DNA from: Phellopilus nigrolimitatus
Taxonomy: Eukaryota; Basidiomycota; Agaricomycetes; Hymenochaetales; Hymenochaetaceae
DNA: 64,000 bases
Direction: 5' to 3'
Assembly: GCA_021029095.1 (NCBI GenBank)
Contig: JAJOHG010000144.1
Coordinates: 1 to 64,000 of the forward strand
Shown: one piece after another, positions 22,939 through 33,914 of the stretch
Layout of the letters: every line of letters starts with the position of its first letter
Position numbering within the stretch: the stretch's first letter is position 1
The notes under the pieces: generated by a model
Databases searched by the model: none
What the model was told of the DNA's origin: nothing
What the model saw: only the letters and a program-made list of their open reading frames with translations
Program-made: the position numbers and the translations under genes

Positions 22939-23546
22939 ATGGCCGACTCGCAGCCCCCGGTGTACCAGTTCCTGCTGTTCGCGCCAGACAAGACGGACGC
23001 GGGCAGCCTCGCGCGGCGCCTCGCCGTGCGCGAGAAGCACCTCGAGACCGCGCAGGCGCTCTCCGGCGCGGTGACACTCAGTGCGTCCCTCCTTCCCCAC
23101 TCTCCATTATCAACTTCTATTCTCACAAAAATGTGCATACATTTCGCCCCCGGCTGGCCGGTCTGCCTCCGCCTTAATAAAACAAAATAAAAACAAAATA
23201 ATAATGGAACGGAATGGAATGGGATATACACAGAGCTGGGCCGCGCGCTGCTCAGCCCGGAGTCGATCGCCGCGCCGGGCGCGCCGCAGACGATGGTCGG
23301 CTCGGTGCTGATCTACCAGGCCGCGTCGCTCGACGCCGTGCGCGCGGTCGCCGAGCGCGACGTCTACTACACGAACGGCGTGGTGCGTGGCATTTATATT
23401 TCGTACTGAAATATCCGCCGCCGTGTTCCGCTGGGCTGACTTCCGATCTCTTTTTTTTTTTTTTGCAAAACAAATCTGCGTAAGGGTAGTGGGACCCAGA
23501 GCGCCTCGTCATCCTGCCGTTCGCGGGCCTCGCCCTGCCAGAGTAA
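22939..23546 (+). CDS. YCII-related domain protein (115 aa), copy 1
   Basis: Three exons (22939-23080, 23234-23382, 23490-23546) give 116 codons with stop. Residues 8-14 VYQFLLF, APDKTD, RRLAVREKHL (with the conserved His), GRALLSPESI, MVGSVLIYQAASLDAV, ERDVYYTNGVW and the ending VILPFAGLALPE are the pattern of fungal YCII/YciI-like proteins, small ferredoxin-fold cytosolic proteins of uncertain enzymatic role. Codon use is extremely GC-rich at third positions, unlike the zinc-finger genes around it. An inverted duplicate lies at 32950-32337; both look functional. Confidence 0.9.
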
Positions 23547-24047
23547 AGCAGAAAATACTCACATGAGCGAAGAAAAAGGTCTTGTAGTACTGGAACGCCC
23601 AGCTTGTAGCAGCCGCAGTCGGCTTCATTAGTGTTGTAAGGCATATATGTACGCGTCCATGCGTCACTTTGGCGTGCACCTTGGCAGATGATATATATTT
23701 TTCTTGTATTGATCCGGGCACATTTGACCTCGACGCCAAGCGTTTAGGCTTTCTTTCTCAGACTCGACGCAAGTTACATACGTACCGAGAATGCGAATTT
23801 CGCATTTGGCCCGCCGTTCGACGGCACGTAGGACACAAGACACTACAGAACTCAAAGCTTGCAAATGTCCTGTACTATTACAGAGAGATTGGAGACTCTA
23901 CGTTCTACTTACTATATACACGTATGTACTCCGACATAGGCAGGAAACAGATGAACGGAAACCGGAAACCGGAACATATATGTACAGCATAGACCAAGGA
24001 AAAAGAAGGATTCTAGAGACGAGAGCAGACTGGACCAGGAGAAAAGC
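23547..24047 (+). repeat. 3' flank of YCII copy 1 to end of left arm
   Basis: Matches 32336-31818 inverted (for example the run around GTACATACGTGTATATAG on the other strand). Only short frames; no gene supported. The arm similarity ends about 24047, ten bases before the APH fragment starts. Confidence 0.6.
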
Positions 24048-24055
24048 AATCATAG

Positions 24056-24526
24056 GAGCTCCATGTGCCCGGCCCGCATACCGATAATCCTGCAGAACCA
24101 ATTCCGTGCTCTGGTCGTCTTATGGGCGAATATGAAGTGGGTCCATTTAATTCGAAATCAGAGCTCGCTATGTGGTTCAACAAAGCCCTTCGACACGCCC
24201 ACTCCATGTACCCCTATAATCCTCCTGCTCTTCCTTTTGACGAATCGGCACCGCTCGTTTTGACGCACGGCGACCTTACACCGAGGAACATTATTTTGGG
24301 CAATGACGGGAAGGTGTGGATAATCGACTGGGGTTGCTCTGGAGTGTATCCTCGCTGGTTCGAGATTTCCAGCATGGTCTTGGATAGCATCCAGCCTCGA
24401 TCTTGGATGTGGGCGAGCAGATTTGCCGCTGGATGGTACTACAGGTCGCAAGAGTACTTCGTCGGATTGACGAGCTTCACAGTATCTATACTCGGATCTG
24501 GTTTTCCCATTGATTTCGGAGAGTGA
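24056..24526 (+). pseudogene. APH-like kinase, 5'-truncated fragment
   Basis: Begins abruptly inside the gene at GAGCTCCA (equivalent to the VPGPHTDNP region of the intact copy) and runs to the normal stop. The C-lobe is undamaged: HGDLTPRN, IIDWGCSG, WMWASRFAAGWYY. The N-lobe (nucleotide-binding part) and promoter are absent because the left arm of the inverted duplication abuts here. A protein from an internal Met is unlikely to be active. Confidence 0.85.
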
Positions 24527-24679
24527 GAAACAGCATATACCTTCTCTAATTTATACCGCGATGTTCTTAGGAAATACCGAGCGTTGTCGCCATCACTTGA
24601 AGGCCGGAGCGGGAAATATGAGACACGGTATCGTAAAAATCGATGGAGGATCTACGTCTCGGTACCTGTATTATAACAG

Positions 24680-26426
24680 TTATGACTGAGATAAAAATGC
24701 AAGAAGGCTTACATGGTAAATCTATACAGTACAATTATTTTTCTTGCTAAACTGTACTAGATCAGCTTTGGCCGTTCTATGTACAGAGCTTGTAACTGAG
24801 ATCGCAATGAAAATCTTCAACTTTAAAATCACTCAAAGTAGATATCAGCATCATCACGCACTATCGTAGATAATACAAGGTTTTACGGACCTTCAGTTAA
24901 AATCTTGAGAACAAGTTCGGCCTCCGCGGAGCCAGCGCGTAGTACATGTAATTCCCGAAAAGGCTAGAACGGCGTTTCGCTTGTCGCCGTTGTCAGCATC
25001 GAATTGAAGATTTTCACGATTTTGCCAACAATCTCCTCACTTGCCTCTGTCGCTGTCAGAATATGTGTCTCTCGCCTGGACGACATGAAATTTTTTCTTA
25101 GACAACGCCGAACCGTTTCTGTGCTGCAGAAAAATGACATCTTCTGGATCAGACGCACGCGCTCGTCGCTTTCATCTTCGAGCATCGTCAGAGCAGGACT
25201 TGCTTTGGGGTCTCCCGGTGTTTGCATGGATGTGGAAAGCTCGTGACAGTTATCGAATCATATTCGACTTTTCGCTGCAATGGTCGCACTGCGCGTCGGA
25301 CAAGCATAATCCATAACGTCGTGTCAGTGCTGGTGCGCTGCGAGACGGATTTGGTTTCGGAAAGAATTGAAAGCTGGTATTTACGCGATTTCAACTGGTT
25401 CTTGCTATGGTCGACGGCATGATGATGAGTTATTGCCTAGATAGTCGTTGAAGTTTAGTCCGTTCCTCGCAATATACATCAATTTCCCAGTCCACGAGCG
25501 AGGCTAAGGTCGGTTCAATCAGACAAACCCACGTTTATTCTGACTTGCAAGAAACTGAAAACTGAATGTAATGGAGGCGCGCCTATAAGACAAAGCCAAG
25601 GTATAGTTTCGGTGGTCGCTCGGTCTCAGATCTAGCAAGAATGCTGAGCGAATAATTGTCTTAAGTTGACAGTCTTACCTCATAATTGGAGTCGTTTCGC
25701 GATGTCTCAGTGCCTTGAACGCTCTCCTCTATCTTTCTGTTAGCTCTCATCTCTCGCAAAAGGACCTGCCATCCTGCTCACTAGTGTCAATGAAAATTCC
25801 GACCTAGGATATCGGAAGAGACATGTTCAGATCTGTTTGTTGTTCGAGATGAAAGAGCGGTGAGTCGCTACGACATGTCAACCGGACATTAGAGATTCAG
25901 CTTACCACTCGACAATGCATCTTCCCGCATGTTAGCTTTTGAAGTTGGGTACTCTGCGAGTACCTTGAAGCTGAGCGTTTCCCCTCGTCTTGAAAGCATT
26001 ATATTATGAAGTCTAATATATTCTAGTCTTGCTAGCTCAATGGCCTTTTCACTGCACACGTATTCAACGTCCAATAATATGGCGAAAAGGGAAGGTGTTC
26101 GCGTTGCTATTCTGACACCAGGAATTGGCTTGTCACAGAAATTCGCGCTCGCATCGTGGTTGACTGGAACTTCTGTCGGCCATGAGGAAGGAAGGTCAAA
26201 GCAAACCCCAACTCGACGACAAAGCGGGATAACTGGCTGAAGTGGTTTTACTGCCCAGCGTTGGTCCAAGCGTCAAAACGCGTGCCGGGTGGCTGAACCA
26301 GAAAGCGTGACCTCGGTTTAAGAGACTCACTTCTTTCATGTCTCTGCCTCATCCACACTCACACCATCTCTCCCTTCTACAACGCCTCACACCAACAACG
26401 TCGCACATCAACATCCTTCAATAGAC
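24680..26426 (+). repeat. Q block, 5' flank of zinc-finger gene F
   Basis: Starts at TGACTGAGATAAAAATGC directly after the APH fragment's 3' flank. It contains opposite-strand frames 26269-25889 and 25227-24964, homologous to those before E. The hairpin of the E and H units is degenerate here (about 25803-25836). No recognised domain. Confidence 0.7.
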
Positions 26427-28418
26427 ATGGGTGAAGAACTCGGATACATGAACTCATTCTCGAACGCTTTTCTACAGGCAGAGTCAGTCGGTACGGATGG
26501 ATGTGTTCTGCCACAGAGTGTTCTGCCACAATGTGTTCTGCCACAGTGGTCCGCCGAGTAAGTTTCTGTCTATTATACCACGGCCACGCATTCTTTCGGT
26601 TAACGTTTCATGAACCACGATTAGGATGTTGGGGGCTGATACCAGCGGCGCGTTCAGCCACGGCTCGAGCCACACTATGACACAGTTGACCAACTTGGAA
26701 CAAGGCATCCCAAATACCGGTCTCTTCGAACTTGGCGATATCCCCGCCATAGATTTCGATCCGTGGCTGCTTCCTGGGTATGCGCTGTCACCGCTCGAAC
26801 CGACTACCAGGTATGTGGCCCACACCGTCTCCTTTGTTCATAATCCTAAAAATATCAATCAAGCAGTACCCCGACACAATACGACGCGTCGGACGCGTCG
26901 AGCGCGTTAAACGCGCTCGACTTTTGTGTTCCGTCAGAGGAGCTTGATGCTGAAACGGCTCTCCTGCTCGACCTCGTGTCATCAGCCACAGAGCTGCCTA
27001 CTGACTTTCTCGCGCTCCCTCCTCTCCCTCCTCTCCCTCCTCTCCCCATTGATGAACCGAGAGCATGTGAACCTAGACGAGGCCCCCCTTTCATGTCATC
27101 AGCCACAGATTTCCCTACTGACTTTCTCACGCTCCCGCCTCTCCCGAGTCTGCCGCCTCTGCCGCCTCTCCCGCCTCTACCAATCGATCCGCCAAGAACA
27201 AGAGCTCCAAGACGAGGCCTCCAGGAAAGCTTTGCTTTCCAACCAACCTTCGCATCACCATCCTTCGAGGCAGTTCAAGAGTCCATGCTGGCTTTCTCTC
27301 GTGCCTACGAAGAGGCAGAAACGCCGTACGTTTTTACTTCTTCCTGCTTTCAAGTGTATGTCTCATGTGTCAACAAAAACAGGTCTTCATACTCGTCGAG
27401 TAGCACGTCGTTTTCCTCGGGGTCCTCGTCGCGTACGCCAGATGATATCCAAGGCGGTGAAGCATCCTTCGCAAGCTTCGAGCAAGTCTATCCCTCTCTG
27501 GTTCCCGATCACGCCTCACGGTTTTTACCGGAAATATTCTTGCCGCCAACCTCTGATGTCGATGTCAGTAGTCTATTCCAGCCCGATGTGGCTGCACAGC
27601 ACGTCCCTCCCTTCAGTACCTCTGCCGCAATGCGTTTTCCAAAGCAGCCCTTTGGAGATTATTATCATAATCTTCCTCGTGATACTGTGGCTCCCGCGGC
27701 GGTCCATGACAAAAAGCGAAAAAGGACCGCGAAAGCGAACGGGAAAACGACCTCGAAAACGACCGCGAAATCGACTGCGAAGAAAGCTCCTGTTCACGCT
27801 TCCTCTTCAACTCCCCCTGTCGTGTCAATGGCCCAGCATCCGAACCCTTTTCAGGATTCCCTGCCCACCTGCGCTGATGCTGCGAAGTATACTCGTGCCA
27901 ATGGTCCAGCCATGTCGAGTTCCGCTCCGTATAAAACGGTAGAGTATTGCGATTTCCTCGTCCGAACTGGTCACGGAACGCTTGTCCGCTGCGGCCATGT
28001 GCTCAGCACCGATCGCGACGACGTGAAAGCCCACTTCAATAAGCACAAGAGGTCTTTCAATCAAGATGCGGACGTCCCCTGCCCATACTGCTTTGGAGCG
28101 ATGAAGCGATACAGCAACATCTGCAGGCATATCGAGGACAGCCACACAATCCTCAACAAGCCGAAATGCCCGACTTGCAAGGTTCCAATTACGAGGAACG
28201 ACGATTTCTATAGAACTCGCCACCTTAGGTGCAAAGAACATAAAGAAGCCGTTAAAGCCTTGGCGGAAGAGGCCAAGAAGGCGTCCAGGACGGCGAGCAA
28301 TAGCGCAACGGATGACAATTTAGAGGACGGCGATTTAGAGGACGGCGACTTTGAGGATGACGACTTTGAGGATGACGACTTGGAAGATCTGAGGAGCACG
28401 AAACGCGCCCGCCATTAG
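26427..28418 (+). CDS. Zinc-finger protein F, type 2 (603 aa)
   Basis: Exons 26427-26557, 26625-26810, 26867-27325 and 27383-28418 sum to 604 codons with stop. MGEELGYMNSF start; VLPQ repeats (C/S/C variants); two proline tracts (LALPPLPPLPPLPID and a longer LTLPPLPSLPPLPP) separated by EPRACEPRRGPPFMSS. Then the S/T-rich part, the KRKRTAKANGK basic region, three C2H2-like fingers of the D/F/H class (CPYCFGAMKRYSNICRH), and an acidic EDGD/EDDD tail ending KRARH. It lies in the spacer between the arms of the inverted duplication. Same inferred role as the other copies. Confidence 0.85.
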
Positions 28419-28549
28419 ACGCCTCGCTCAACGTTTATCAATCTATTCTGTACAGATTCAGCACGTTATCAATTTTAACTTATATTATTTAAAAAGTCTC
28501 CGTTTCTTATTTACTTGCCTGTACTGTCGATTAGTTTTTATTTTTTGTG

Positions 28550-29250
28550 CAGTGGCTGCTCTTGCATTTCGGAGGACAACGCTACGTGCGGCATCTGCGA
28601 ACCATATTTCGGCGCAATCTCGCGCATGACTTATTTTTAGTTTTTCATGATTTCCTTTCCTAATATTTAATCTGTCTTGCTGCTCTTTCAGAATGCTCGT
28701 TTACTATCTGCACCTGTATCAACCATGCTTTGGTCGAGCCTTCTAAATGTGTCTTTGCCTTACATGACATCCACTGCTCGCCATCTCGCAGTCGAAAACG
28801 ACGATGATGAAGCAGAAGCACTCCGAGTCATCACGGCCCGCAAACCGCAGCAGCAGCTTCAGAACCAAGCTCTGTGTGAAACCCGATATAAGTCATGCGT
28901 ACTATAACAAACTCCTGCGCGTAAACAGTTCGAGCCGTGGATCTCACCTCAAGTCGGTCTAAATTTGACGCTGCTGCGCTTTCCGGGTAGCGGGCAGACG
29001 GCCGCGACGTTGCTGCTTAGAGGGGAGATTATTTTTGATTTATTGTGTGTTGCAAGATGCCTCTGGACTAGAAATCGATGCCCAAATCAGGAGCCTATAG
29101 ACTACGTATGCGCGAAGGAAAATGTTGCTGCTGCCTGCCATTTGGCACTTCTGGTGTAAGTCCTGCGTCTCAACCTTCCGAGCTGCTCCGTACACGATAC
29201 GTGCCTTGCCTTACTCTGTGTGCGTCGGATTCGCACTTGGAGCCCCGAAG
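28550..29250 (+). repeat. P5 block, copy 4
   Basis: Divergent copy of the APH upstream block, lying 3' of gene F (GCATCTGCGAACC, ATTTAATCTGTCTT, GAGCTGCTCCGTAC). No APH gene follows; the sequence passes into unique DNA. Confidence 0.6.
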
Positions 29251-29412
29251 CGCCAAGTTGCCCTGCTGTGCATACCGTTTCCCATGGCACATTCTATATG
29301 AGAAACAAAGGCCAAGAATCAAGCTTGAATGTGCGCCAGTGTGCGCCGGGCTCGTATTTTTGGGTTTGAACAACGGTCTTTTATCAGCAAGGCAATTTAC
29401 TAGTAAAACAAG

Positions 29413-29444
29413 ATATCTAGCCACTGTTTCCGGTGGCTAGATAT
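29413..29444. repeat. Perfect 12-bp inverted repeat
   Basis: Arms ATATCTAGCCAC and GTGGCTAGATAT with an 8-base loop. It sits at the end of the P5-related region. No flanking target duplication was found, so an element terminus is not supported; function unknown. Confidence 0.7.
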
Positions 29445-30653
29445 TCCAAGCTGAGCGCAGATCGTGCACATCTTCCTTATGTAAGGGAGACAAATTCCTT
29501 ATCCTGCCATTATCCCTCGTCAGTATTTCTCCTCTATCTAGTGAACGAAAAAGTGCAACGGAACGTGTGTACAATTTCGCGGATTGGAACCTAATTCTAC
29601 AAATTTTGTAAAAAGAGAAAAAGGCAGAATATTACTCGTGGGAGATACAATGTAGTAGTGACGGCGATCTCAATAAGATTCCTTTTCCGAAGACCAGTCT
29701 TTATCCGAAAAGTTACGAATCCGAGGCTTCCCATTCGGTCCGAGCTCATTTTAGGACCTGATCCGTCCGGGAACGAGAGGCGATCCGGGCGAACGATCAC
29801 GAAGCAAAAGGCAGCAATGAATAATGTGTTTAGCGACGACTCGTCCGGTTTCAAGGCCGCACCTAAAGTGTAAGCTTGCGCGCTTTGTGGATTTGATCGC
29901 GGGTGTGTATATACAGGAGGAATTCACGAGGTGAGCCGAACCATCGGGATCAATATTCAATTGAGTTTCCGTCTCCTAGTCGGAGAGGCGCGCTTAGTGA
30001 CCGCATCGCCCTCGGGCCTCAGGCTCCAGGGCCTAAGTTCTCCCCCTCGGAAGAGTGAGGCACTTGCCTCAAATAGCGCAGATGAACGGGGCTCGCCTCG
30101 CGTCGGCGATGTTGCAGCACAGCTGCCGTGCTGTCCCGGAAGCTGAAGATGCTATGCGCGGCGGCGGACGCATGGATGGAAATAAACCTAGGCATGGTCT
30201 CCACAGTTACAGCGCTACGCCCGGTGGCGAGACGGTATATAGAGGCTTCCCTTAGCCCTTTGCAATCCAACTATCTTCAATTTCCTTGCAATCGCTGTTG
30301 AGCTTCGAGATCTAGAGCATCTCCCATCTCCCATCTCCCATCTCCCATCTGCCTTCTGCCTGACGTCGACGCCACCAGACAAAGCCGCATTGTTACTGTC
30401 ACATCACACAAACCCTCGACAAGGAATAGCTCTCGCCGAAAAGCGCGCAACTTTCGAGCCTTCCTCAAAGTAGCTCCAATTCCCACTCTAAAAACAACAC
30501 ATAATAACCTCTGTACGTGCCATCCACTTCTCCCCAATCGAACCCTTCACTTCAAATACCACTCGCCAAATGTCTTGATCCACCTCTTGGCACGCCGCTG
30601 TGGCCCCGTAACACGGTAGCAACCAGAGCTGTGGGCGCGACAACGAGAACACA
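29445..30653. other. Unique intergenic DNA upstream of phosphatase gene
   Basis: No gene supported. A small tandem repeat of CATCTCC units lies at 30319-30350. The last about 300 bp before 30654 is CT-rich and probably contains the phosphatase promoter. Confidence 0.5.
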
Positions 30654-31510
30654 ATGGCGGCCAAGAACGCCTTAAAAGCAGCACGCGCGCTGACCCAGAA
30701 CGCTTCCCACTTTCTGCAGCACACCACGACGAGCACCCACACACCGACATCGACATCGACACCGACACCGAATACGAATATGGCGACCGTCGGCACGATT
30801 CCCATGCACCTCCAGCCGCAGGCCATGGCGTCTGCCTTCAAGACGCCCCTCCCCCGCCCCATCGGACTCCGGAAACCCATTCCGAACTCGTACTGGGCGA
30901 CGCCGAACCTCCTCGCGTGCGAGTACCCGTGGGCGCCGAGCACCCCGCACCCGAAGCTCGATGCCCTCCTCGCCGCAGGCGTGCGCACGTAAGCACTCGC
31001 CCGTGCCTCTTCGTCCGCCTCGCCCGCGCAGCCCGCTGACAGCCCGCCCCCCGCAGATTCATCGACCTCACCGAGTGCGGCGAGCTCATCGGCTACCAGC
31101 AGCTCCTCCCCGTGCGCGCGCAGTTCTGCGGGCTGCCCGCCGCGGACGTGCACGCGATCGAGTACTTCCGCTTCCCCATCCCGGACCGCAAGTGCCCCGA
31201 GTCGATGGACTTCCTCGCGAGCATCCTCGACGTGCTGAACGAGTGCGAGCGCCGCGGGCGCGTCGCGGCCGTGCACTGCCGCGGGGGCATCGGGCGCACG
31301 GGCACCGTCGTCGGCTGCTGGCTCGTCGAGAGCGCGCGCGCGCACGACGGCGAGGAGGCGCTCCGCATGATCGCCGCGGAGTGGAAGACCGTCGAGAAGT
31401 GCGGCCGCTTCCCGTGCAGCCCCGAGACGGGCCCCCAGTTCGAGTTCGTGCGCAATTTCAAAAAGCTCCCCACGCGGCGCGCGGACGGTTCGATCGAGGC
31501 GCACTGGTGA
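30654..31510 (+). CDS. Dual-specificity/tyrosine-phosphatase-like protein (262 aa)
   Basis: Two exons, 30654-30988 and 31057-31510. The N-terminal 42 residues are low-complexity (Thr/Pro/Ser), so the in-frame ATG at 30780 is an alternative start. The phosphatase signature is intact: general-acid Asp in PIPDRKCPE (about residue 155) and the P-loop HCRGGIGRTGT with Cys186 and Arg192 (CX5R). The family removes phosphate from Tyr or Ser/Thr; this form, with an NLLACEYPW-type N-terminus, resembles small fungal CDKN3-like or DSP enzymes. Very GC-rich coding sequence, single copy, located in the spacer of the inverted duplication. The 3' flank up to 31817 holds nothing else I can support. Confidence 0.9.
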
Positions 31511-32336
31511 GTGCGGACGGGCGGCGGCGGCGCTCCGTGCGTCCCGCGTTACTGTTTGGTGTCTGTTTTCGTATCATCTGTTTTTGGTGCGTTCCGTCTT
31601 GGCGTATCGCCGCGTTCTTTGCTGACTTTCGTCTTCTCCTTTAGGGTCTTTCTTCAAGCCTCGTCTGTATTTACCAGCGCCCCGTTCATCTTCCGTCCCA
31701 AACTTCCCCGCACTTCTTCCCCGCATCATCTCATGGACTATCTATTCTCTGGTTCTTCTTTTTCGCTGCTCTCATCGACATCAATATTCTTTTTCGTCTC
31801 CCCAAGATCGCTGTGTTTGCTTTTCTCCTGGTCCGCTCGTCTCTAGAATCCTTCTTTTTCCTTGGTCTATGCTGTACATATATGTTCCGGTTTCCGGTTT
31901 CCGTTCCTCTGTTTCCTGCCTATGTCGGAGTACATACGTGTATATAGTAAGTAAAACGTAGAATCTCCAATATCTCTGTAACAATACAGGACATTTGCAA
32001 GCTTTGAGTTCTGTAGTGTCTTGTGTCCTACGTGCGTCAAACGGCGGGCCAAATGCGAAATTCACATGCTCGGTACGTATATAACTTGCGTCGAGTCTGA
32101 GAAAGAAAGCCTAAACGCTTGGCATCGAGGTCAAATGTGCCCGGATCAATACAAGAAGATATATATCATCTGCCAAGGTGCACGCCAAAGTAGCGCATGG
32201 GCGCGTACATATGCCTTACAACACTACTGTCCCCGAAGAGCGGCTGCTACAAGCTGGGCATTCCAGTACTACAATAATCCGTTTCCTTCGCATTCCGCGC
32301 AGTAAGACGGCGGAGCACACATGTGTATTTTCTATT

Positions 32337-32950
32337 CTACTCCGGCAGGGCGAGGCCCGCGAACGGCAGAATGACGAGGCACTCTGGGTCCCACTGCCCT
32401 CACGCAGATTATTTTTTTTTTGCAAAAAAAAAAAAAAGAGATCGGAAGTCAGCCCAGCGGAACACGGCGGCGGATATTTTAGTACGAAATATAAATGCAC
32501 GCACCACGCCGCTCGTGTAGTAGACGTCGCGCTCGACGACCGCGCGCACGGCGTCGAGCGACGCGGCCTGGTAGATCAGCACCGAGCCGACCATCGTCTG
32601 CGGCGCGCCCGGCGCGGCGATCGACTCCGGGCTCAGCAGCGCGCGGCCCAGCTCTGTGTATATTCCCATTCCATTTTCCATTCCATTATTATTTTATTTT
32701 ATGTTATGTTATTGGGGCGGAGGCAGACCGGCCGGCCGGGGGCGAAATGTATGCACAATTTTTTGAGAATAGAAGTTGATAATGGAGAGTGGGGAAGGAG
32801 GGACGCACTGAGTGTCACCGCGCCGGAGAGCGCCTTCGCGGTCTCGAGGTGCTTCTCGCGCACGGCGAGGCGCCGCGCGAGGCTGCCCGCGTCCGTCTTG
32901 TCCGGCGCGTACAGCAGGAACTGGTACACGGGGGGCTGCGAGTCGGCCAT
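32337..32950 (-). CDS. YCII-related domain protein (115 aa), copy 2
   Basis: Exons 32950-32809, 32653-32505 and 32393-32337, same structure as copy 1 in inverted position. Few replacements: LLYAPDK for LLFAPDK, AKALSG, RAVVERD, YYTSGV, and PECLVIL where copy 1 has PERLVIL. Stop is TAG instead of TAA. All conserved motifs remain, so this copy is probably functional. The intron 2 acceptor region has A-rich/T-rich runs that differ in length from copy 1. Confidence 0.9.
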
Positions 32951-33914
32951 TTTCTTGTTTTTTTGTTTTTGTTTTTGTTTTTCGGGGCTGGGGAGGCGCG
33001 GGGTCGTACGAGATAAGATGTACTGGTATGGATTGTACGTTGCGGGGCGCCCTCGCGATTATAAAGAGGAGATCCGGCGGTCGGACGGGATATACTTTGT
33101 CAGACTTGGGATTGAGCTGCAGCGCCGCGAGTCGCCGGGGCGGCCCGCCGACTCCGCTGCGTAGTGTCCGAAACTACTGAGATGACGTGCTTGCTTCTGG
33201 AGAACGCATGTCGATGTTGATAACCATCATCATGACTCGAGGCCCGTCGGGATTCGGTCTTATTCTGACACTTCAAAGGAAAGAGCGCAAATAACATGCG
33301 AATTGTTCCAAAAATATCGTCATGCTCCCAGTGTACTTTCGGAATTCTCGTCCTTACTTTCTCTTTAAAAAAAAAATCAGATCAGCGTGGGAAGTCTTTC
33401 GTATGTGATCCGAGGATCTGTGTGCATTGCACTGTCAGTGAATAGTCAGCGTCCGCCGCCAAAAGCTGCGCATACTCCCGAGATCCATATGCGAAACGGT
33501 ACAAGTCGACACCATCTCGAGCGTTTGATCTGGAGACATAGGCCGAAGTAGTGCAACAGCTATGACGGCTCCGCAGGTGGCAATTCACAGGAGATACCAA
33601 AGTTTTGTGGCTCGGAGGTAAACGTGGATCACTTCTGCGTAATATTTCATTGCACCTTCGATAATTTAAGCTCGGATATTTGAGCGATGCACTCCATGAA
33701 AAATAGTTGTGATGTAGCAGTATCGCGAGCCTCTCTTAGCCATACCGACTTAAGTACGAGAACGATAGCCGGCATTGTCACTGCGCAGAAAATAAGAACT
33801 AATCGACAGTACAGGCAGGTAAATAAGAAAGGGATACTTTTTAAATAATATAAGTTAAAATTGATAACGTGCTGAAATTGTACAGAGTAGATTGATAAAC
33901 GCCGAACAAAGCGT
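32951..33914 (-). repeat. 5' flank of YCII copy 2 and 3' flank of G
   Basis: Inverted equivalent of 21976-22938. No gene; holds the GC-rich promoter-proximal part of the YCII gene and the conserved 3' untranslated sequence of gene G. Confidence 0.6.

Larger units (their letters stand above)
11700..24047 (+). repeat. Left arm of a large inverted duplication
   Basis: Collinear in inverted order with about 50180-31818. It reads sirtuin (-), APH relic, R block, type 1 gene B, T block, P5 block, Q block plus type 2 gene E, YCII gene. The left arm has one Q/type 2 unit where the right has two, and has lost the APH coding region at about 18409. Boundaries: near 11700 / 50180 the shared text AGTAAAACCATACG fades; near 24047 / 31818 the shared text TTGCTTTTCTCCTGG ends. 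Both limits are by eye. Confidence 0.8.

Noticed and set aside
24056..24526. Functional short APH gene
   Set aside because: The N-lobe is missing because of the junction at 24056 and there is no promoter-like upstream block.
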